The position numbers and the translations under genes were made by a program. 14,489 nucleotides of DNA from JBFLYZ01 sp040756415 (GTDB lineage Bacteria; Bacteroidota; Bacteroidia; JADZBD01), in NCBI GenBank assembly GCA_040756415.1, contig JBFLYZ010000080.1, positions 1-14,489 on the forward strand. The letters run 5' to 3'. Position 1 is the stretch's first letter. Every line of letters starts with the position of its first letter. Below the pieces are notes generated by a model. The model was not told the DNA's origin and did not search any database. It was given only the letters and a program-made list of their open reading frames with translations. Positions 10,465 to 14,489 of the stretch are shown one piece after another.

Positions 10465-11772
10465 GTGAAAAAAATATTTTTCAACATTCTTGCGTATTTG
10501 CTCCTGATTGTTAGCGCCCTTGTTTCGTGTAAGAAAGAAGAAGGCGATGGGAATGCCCCATTTATAACGATCTATAACCCGGTTGAGAACCAGTTTGTAA
10601 ATGTGTTTGACACCCTTATCGTCAATGCAGACGTTAATGACGATAAGAACCTCGAAAGCGTTTCCGTAACCCTTGTTAACGAGAACCTTGTTCCCGTTCA
10701 GGCCTCGGTCGCCATAAATGTCAACGATAATTTTGTTTCCTTCTCGCAGGCCTATATTATTTATGATATTCACCTGGTGTCGGGTGTTTATTATATCAAG
10801 GTCAGCGCCTCAGATGGCCTGAACACTATCAGCTCGTACAGAAAGATAAATGTGATAGCCGCACCCCGCAAGGTTATGGGCTATTATCTCATTACTAACC
10901 CTAATGTCAATAATATGCTGATTTCCAGTATAGATACGGGGTTTTCTGCGATCAATCCCTACTTTAATTACGGGGGTGACTTCAGCGCTGCGGCTATCAG
11001 CGCATATAACCAGGAGCTATATACTTCCGGTCATTATTCCGGAAGCGCCAATGCGGTTTCCCTCACCACAGGGGGTATCAGGTGGTCTGTACCCTCTATA
11101 CCGGGCTCAGACCCTTATTTTAAAGGCATAATCAACCAGGATAAGACCACCTACCTGGCCTATTTTAACGGACTTGTCAGGGGATTTAACAGCAATGGGG
11201 CTATCGTTTTTAATGGTAACATCTCTGCCGGATATTATCCATTGAAGCTATTCAAGCATGCCGCTTATATCATTTGTTCGGAAAAGAGTATTACGGGCGC
11301 ATTCAGAAAAATCATTGTGCTTCAGGGGGAAACCGGTGCCGGCATGCAGGAGGCTCTGATGAGCCAGGATGTCGTAGAATTCTTCACCAAAGACAGCGAC
11401 AATGTTTTTGTCTTCGGCAACAGCAGCGGACAGGGAGTAATTGAGATCTACCAGGTGAGTACGAACGGTTTCTGGAGCCCGCACACGCTGGTGCCTGGAG
11501 TTTTATTATCGGCCGAGCAGGTGGATAGCGACACCTATCTTATAGGGCATAGCAATGGCACGGTCTATAAATATATTTACAGCACGAACAGCTCCACTCC
11601 GTTTATTACTGGCGTTATGGCGCGCAACATAGAATATGACGACATCAACCAGGAAATAATTATTACGGATGGCAGCGCAGTGAAAAAATACAGTTATGGC
11701 AATGGCGGCCTGCTGGGCACGCTGACCGCGCCCGACTCTATTTTTGACCTGCATGTTTTATATAACCATTGA
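10465..11772 (+). CDS. lipoprotein with Ig-like and probable beta-propeller regions
   Basis: This is a 435-residue predicted lipoprotein of unknown function. GTG at 10465 begins KKIFFNILAYLLL, and the lipobox LVSC puts the lipidated Cys at residue 22, followed by KKEEGDG. The charged residues after Cys are compatible with export to the cell surface, which is an inference. Residues 31-133 resemble an Ig-like or cadherin-like module (ITIYNPVENQF, DTLIVNADVND, GVYYIKVSASDG). Residues 134-435 are built of repeated short strands with patterns such as ISAYNQELYTSG, KTTYLAYFNGLVRGFN and DTYLIGHSNGTVYKY, which suggests a beta-propeller; no enzyme motif is seen. The next gene begins at or beside its stop codon, so they likely form an operon. 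No closer family is recognised. Confidence 0.8.
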   Translation: MKKIFFNILAYLLLIVSALVSCKKEEGDGNAPFITIYNPVENQFVNVFDTLIVNADVNDDKNLESVSVTLVNENLVPVQASVAINVNDNFVSFSQAYIIYDIHLVSGVYYIKVSASDGLNTISSYRKINVIAAPRKVMGYYLITNPNVNNMLISSIDTGFSAINPYFNYGGDFSAAAISAYNQELYTSGHYSGSANAVSLTTGGIRWSVPSIPGSDPYFKGIINQDKTTYLAYFNGLVRGFNSNGAIVFNGNISAGYYPLKLFKHAAYIICSEKSITGAFRKIIVLQGETGAGMQEALMSQDVVEFFTKDSDNVFVFGNSSGQGVIEIYQVSTNGFWSPHTLVPGVLLSAEQVDSDTYLIGHSNGTVYKYIYSTNSSTPFITGVMARNIEYDDINQEIIITDGSAVKKYSYGNGGLLGTLTAPDSIFDLHVLYNH

Positions 11773-11774
11773 CC

Positions 11775-12386
11775 GTGAAGAAAGTAATACTACTTGTAGT
11801 TTTCGTTTCGTTTTTCAGCCTGGCCTCGAGGCGAAGTTCCTCCGCAGGCATTTTTTATGCCGGCCCGGCCGCTGATTCCATACAGGCGGTTGATTCGATC
11901 TTTATTTCGGCAAAGGCCGATAGCATAGTGGCATTTGCAAAAACACTGCTCGGGACCCCGTATAAATACGGAAGCTGTTCACCTAAGGCATTCGATTGTT
12001 CAGGATTTGTTTATTATGTACTTAAAAATCACGGCATCGAGGTTCCGCGATCATCGTACGAAATGGGAAAGGCCGGAAAAGAAGTTCCCCTGAGCCAATG
12101 CCGAAAAGGAGATATCATCCTTTTTCGCGGCACGAATGCCAGGAATCCGCGTATCGGGCATGCCGGGTTAATCATCTCCGAACAAGGCCAGCCGGTGCAA
12201 TTCATTCACAGCTCATCCAATAAAAAAAAGTGGGGGGTGATCATTTCCAGCTTTGATGAATCGGAATATTACGCCAAGCGATTCGTAAAAGTGGTGCGCG
12301 TGCTATACAAAAAGGCTCCCGGGGGAGCCTTTTTTCGAAACAAATCAATTCTTTACATCTTGCTTATTTTTCCGGCCGTGACATAA
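11775..12386 (+). CDS. NlpC/P60 family cell-wall peptidase
   Basis: This is a secreted cysteine peptidase of the NlpC/P60 family, which cuts peptide stems of peptidoglycan (typically gamma-D-Glu to diamino acid). From GTG at 11775 it has 203 residues. A signal sequence (KKVILLVVFVSFFSLA) is followed by the catalytic domain at about 48-178: Cys75 in FDCSGFVYY, His129 in GHAGLI and a third polar residue His145 in FIHSSS. An alternative start is TTG at 11769, which overlaps the upstream TGA; GTG gives the more usual Met-Lys-Lys start. The last 25 residues are odd: after VVRVLYKK the frame passes through a terminator hairpin, adds a hydrophobic tail ending ILLIFPAVT and overlaps the convergent gene by 34 bases. 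The domain is complete without this tail. Confidence 0.9.
   Translation: MKKVILLVVFVSFFSLASRRSSSAGIFYAGPAADSIQAVDSIFISAKADSIVAFAKTLLGTPYKYGSCSPKAFDCSGFVYYVLKNHGIEVPRSSYEMGKAGKEVPLSQCRKGDIILFRGTNARNPRIGHAGLIISEQGQPVQFIHSSSNKKKWGVIISSFDESEYYAKRFVKVVRVLYKKAPGGAFFRNKSILYILLIFPAVT
12309..12335. terminator. bidirectional terminator inside the NlpC 3' end
   Basis: AAAAAGGCTCC (12309-12319) pairs with GGAGCCTTTTT (12324-12334) around CGGG. The A and T tracts make it a Rho-independent terminator in both directions, suiting the convergent genes on either side. It lies inside the NlpC/P60 reading frame but 18 bases beyond the stop of the minus-strand gene. Confidence 0.85.
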
Positions 12387-14485
12387 GGACCGGAAGTGAT
12401 CTTGTAGCTATAGATGCCTGCCGGCAGATCGGCAATATCCAGTACGTAATTATTCCCGGCCGCTACACCTTCCAGCTCTTCCATAATGATCCTTTTGCCG
12501 ATCATGTCGTAGACCTCTACGCGCACCTTTTCATAAATACTGTTCGAAAAGTTGAATGTAACCGCGTCCCGGGCAGGATTGGGATATACAGTGAGACCGG
12601 CAAGGGGGCCGGCCGGCTCATCGATACCGATCAGGATCACGTTGTGACAGGTGGTGTCGTTGTTGCTTTGCACATCGGTTGATTTGGATGTCCAGACGCA
12701 CAGCACATCGTTTGCCGAATAGGGCGGTGAGAGCAGCGTAGTAAAGGTAAAGAGCGTGGAATCACCCGGCTGGATGGGAGGCCCCGTGTAGTTCTGCGAA
12801 ATAGTATTGCCCGAAAGTCCCAGCTTATAATTCACCACAATGAAATAATTATCGGGCTGGGTGCCGAAATTCTTTATACGGCATTGTACCTGTACGGGAG
12901 AGGAAATGGTCTGGTTATTCACCGGGGTGATAATACGCGATACGCCTACATCCTCGGGAACAGCTTTTACCACATTGGCCCCGATCAGGAAATCCTGGGT
13001 CTGCTTATCGCGGTAGTCGCTCCAGATATTGGCGAACACTTCATACGTATTCAGGGAGAAAGGCGGGGTCCAGTCGGTTCCGATGTTAGAGCCTACGCCT
13101 GCCATATCCCACAACACATAAAATCCACCGCTGGGAATAACCACATTGGAACCAACGGGAACCGTTGTCACGCCACCGATATTGACCGAGGTAATGGGAA
13201 CCGCAACGGAATCCAGCAGGGTACCCGGTATTCCACCCGGCCCGTTGTCATCGTATATTTTTGCGTAAAAGGAGGGGCCGGGGCCGTTGCCCACGATCAC
13301 AAATTTGGTTGAAACCACGCGGGCGGGATAAATGGGAGGTTTTATATAGACCCCTGCACCGCCCGAGCCGCCCGTCCAGCCGATGCTGCTTGTGTAGGTG
13401 TTCGTGAAGTTATTGTTGTAATCGAGGCCGATAATGGCCTGGGTCGTATCTACGACCACTATCTCCTGTATATTGGTATCGTTCAGTTGTGATGCATCGC
13501 CCGTGATGTTTGAGATATAGCTGCGGAACTTAAACGTTCCGGCCGTATTGGTAGGATAGTTGTTCGCAAAGGTGATGGTTGTATCCTGGCCTGGGTTGAG
13601 TGAATTCGTAAAGGTGGTATTCGCTACGATGACCGAATTGTTCAATGCCAGGATCTGGCCATCGACCTGGAAAGGGGGAATGACCTGGTTGCCCTGGTTC
13701 TTGATATTGCTTACCAACTGGAAAGCGGGGCCGTTCTGCTTCAGGAACATTCCCGTATTAGCCGCAGAGGTGTTCCACTCCGCGCTTCCGTCAGTAACCT
13801 GAAGGCTGGGATTGGAAGGAGCATAATACCTGATCGAATAACCATTAACGGGCACGGTATTGTACGAGTGCATGAGGCCGATCTGGCCGGTCACATTTTC
13901 GATGCCGATGCAGCTATTGCCGTTATAGGATGGCCCCTGCATGTTCTGGTAGTTGAGCGTGATGGTGGAATCGGCACGGTTCAGGATGATCTGGAAGGAG
14001 CAGCTACCGGTGTTTTGCGGAGTATTCCAGTACGGAACATTAACATACGAAAGGCAGAAGGTATCCTGGTTGAAATAATAATAGCATTGCGCCTGGTTGT
14101 TCGGGCCCAGGAAATTGAGGTCTGCGGCAAAACCGGCTATATAATTGTTTACACCTCCGGAATTGGGGATCATGGGGAAAGGCGAAGCCAACTGCCCGTT
14201 ATTCATAAAGGTAAGATAGCCGTTCGACCCGATCCAGACCTTATCCACCTGGTACCAATAGAACTGGAAATTTCCGCCAATGGGTTTGGGCCCGATAATA
14301 TTATCATCGCCCAGGCCGGTAACCGGGTTGCCGATCTGCGATATGTCAAACCAGGAGTAGGTGGGCCCGCCCGGCTCGTTGCTGTCTTTCCAGATATAGC
14401 CATAGGTATCAGGGCCTCCCTGGTTGGCAAATAGGAATGCAGAAAATGATGCCAGAGAAACAAGTGTGAGTAAGGTTTTTTTCAT
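12353..14485 (-). CDS. T9SS-secreted multidomain surface protein (type A sorting tail)
   Basis: This is a 710-residue secreted protein of unknown activity. ATG at 14483-14485 starts a signal peptide (KKTLLTLVSLASFSAFLFA, cut near residue 20). Residues 21-222 form the opening module seen in many Bacteroidota exported proteins, beginning GGPDTYGYIWKDS and continuing with WFDIS, GLGDDNIIGP and IGSNGYLTF. Residues 225-347 and 512-618 look like CARDB-type adhesion modules (LVSNIKNQGNQVI; DVGVSRIITPVNNQ; CRIKNFG). Residues 350-505 are a Gly- and Pro-rich beta region. The C-terminal 80 residues are a Por/type IX sorting domain: VYPNPARD (633-640), VEVYDMIGKRI (657-667) and LPAGIYSYKI (687-696). The tail predicts outer-membrane export by T9SS with removal of the tail and surface attachment or release. 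The promoter lies outside the window. No catalytic motif is recognised; adhesion is a guess. Confidence 0.9.
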   Translation of the reverse strand: MKKTLLTLVSLASFSAFLFANQGGPDTYGYIWKDSNEPGGPTYSWFDISQIGNPVTGLGDDNIIGPKPIGGNFQFYWYQVDKVWIGSNGYLTFMNNGQLASPFPMIPNSGGVNNYIAGFAADLNFLGPNNQAQCYYYFNQDTFCLSYVNVPYWNTPQNTGSCSFQIILNRADSTITLNYQNMQGPSYNGNSCIGIENVTGQIGLMHSYNTVPVNGYSIRYYAPSNPSLQVTDGSAEWNTSAANTGMFLKQNGPAFQLVSNIKNQGNQVIPPFQVDGQILALNNSVIVANTTFTNSLNPGQDTTITFANNYPTNTAGTFKFRSYISNITGDASQLNDTNIQEIVVVDTTQAIIGLDYNNNFTNTYTSSIGWTGGSGGAGVYIKPPIYPARVVSTKFVIVGNGPGPSFYAKIYDDNGPGGIPGTLLDSVAVPITSVNIGGVTTVPVGSNVVIPSGGFYVLWDMAGVGSNIGTDWTPPFSLNTYEVFANIWSDYRDKQTQDFLIGANVVKAVPEDVGVSRIITPVNNQTISSPVQVQCRIKNFGTQPDNYFIVVNYKLGLSGNTISQNYTGPPIQPGDSTLFTFTTLLSPPYSANDVLCVWTSKSTDVQSNNDTTCHNVILIGIDEPAGPLAGLTVYPNPARDAVTFNFSNSIYEKVRVEVYDMIGKRIIMEELEGVAAGNNYVLDIADLPAGIYSYKITSGPYVTAGKISKM

Positions 14486-14489
14486 TACT

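Noticed and set aside
12884..14434. Plus-strand frames of 80-188 codons opposite the T9SS protein
   Set aside because: The minus-strand frame has a signal peptide, recognisable modules and a sorting tail; the opposite frames are shadows.

Overview
The window comes from a bacterium of the phylum Bacteroidota, probably of the Chitinophagales/Sphingobacteriales type; the order is a guess. Four signs support the phylum. Promoters match the Bacteroidota pattern TTTG-N19-21-TAnnTTTG. None of the starts I examined has a Shine-Dalgarno sequence, although the 16S anti-SD (CCTCC) is intact. One protein ends in a type IX secretion (Por) sorting tail. Another looks like a Porin_10-type outer-membrane porin.

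Layout. Bases 1-157 hold an unassigned gene edge and the rRNA promoter. Bases 158-5537 are one complete rRNA operon on the + strand: leader with boxA-like motifs, 16S, tRNA-Ile(GAT), tRNA-Ala(TGC), 23S, 5S and an intrinsic terminator. Long complementary arms enclose both 16S and 23S, as expected for RNase III-type processing. Immediately downstream on + is a ~620-residue porin-like protein; its signal peptide can only be read from a non-ATG start. It converges, with a 5-base gap, on a two-gene minus-strand unit: dnaB (replicative helicase), then a secreted conserved protein of unknown function. Divergent from dnaB is a + strand pair: a lipoprotein with an Ig-like and a probable beta-propeller region, followed by an NlpC/P60 cell-wall hydrolase whose start overlaps or abuts the lipoprotein stop. 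The NlpC frame runs through a bidirectional terminator hairpin and overlaps the 3' end of a 710-residue T9SS-secreted multidomain protein on the minus strand, which fills the rest of the window.

How the genes relate. The rRNA operon and dnaB are core information-processing genes. The others are mostly envelope or surface proteins. I see no defence system, CRISPR array, transposon or prophage. The best second-look items are small: a foldable telomere-like repeat between the two tRNAs, a porin start that needs CTG (or a lost ATG) with a promoter laid over the rRNA terminator, an SSB-like acidic tip on DnaB, and the NlpC frame running through its own terminator.
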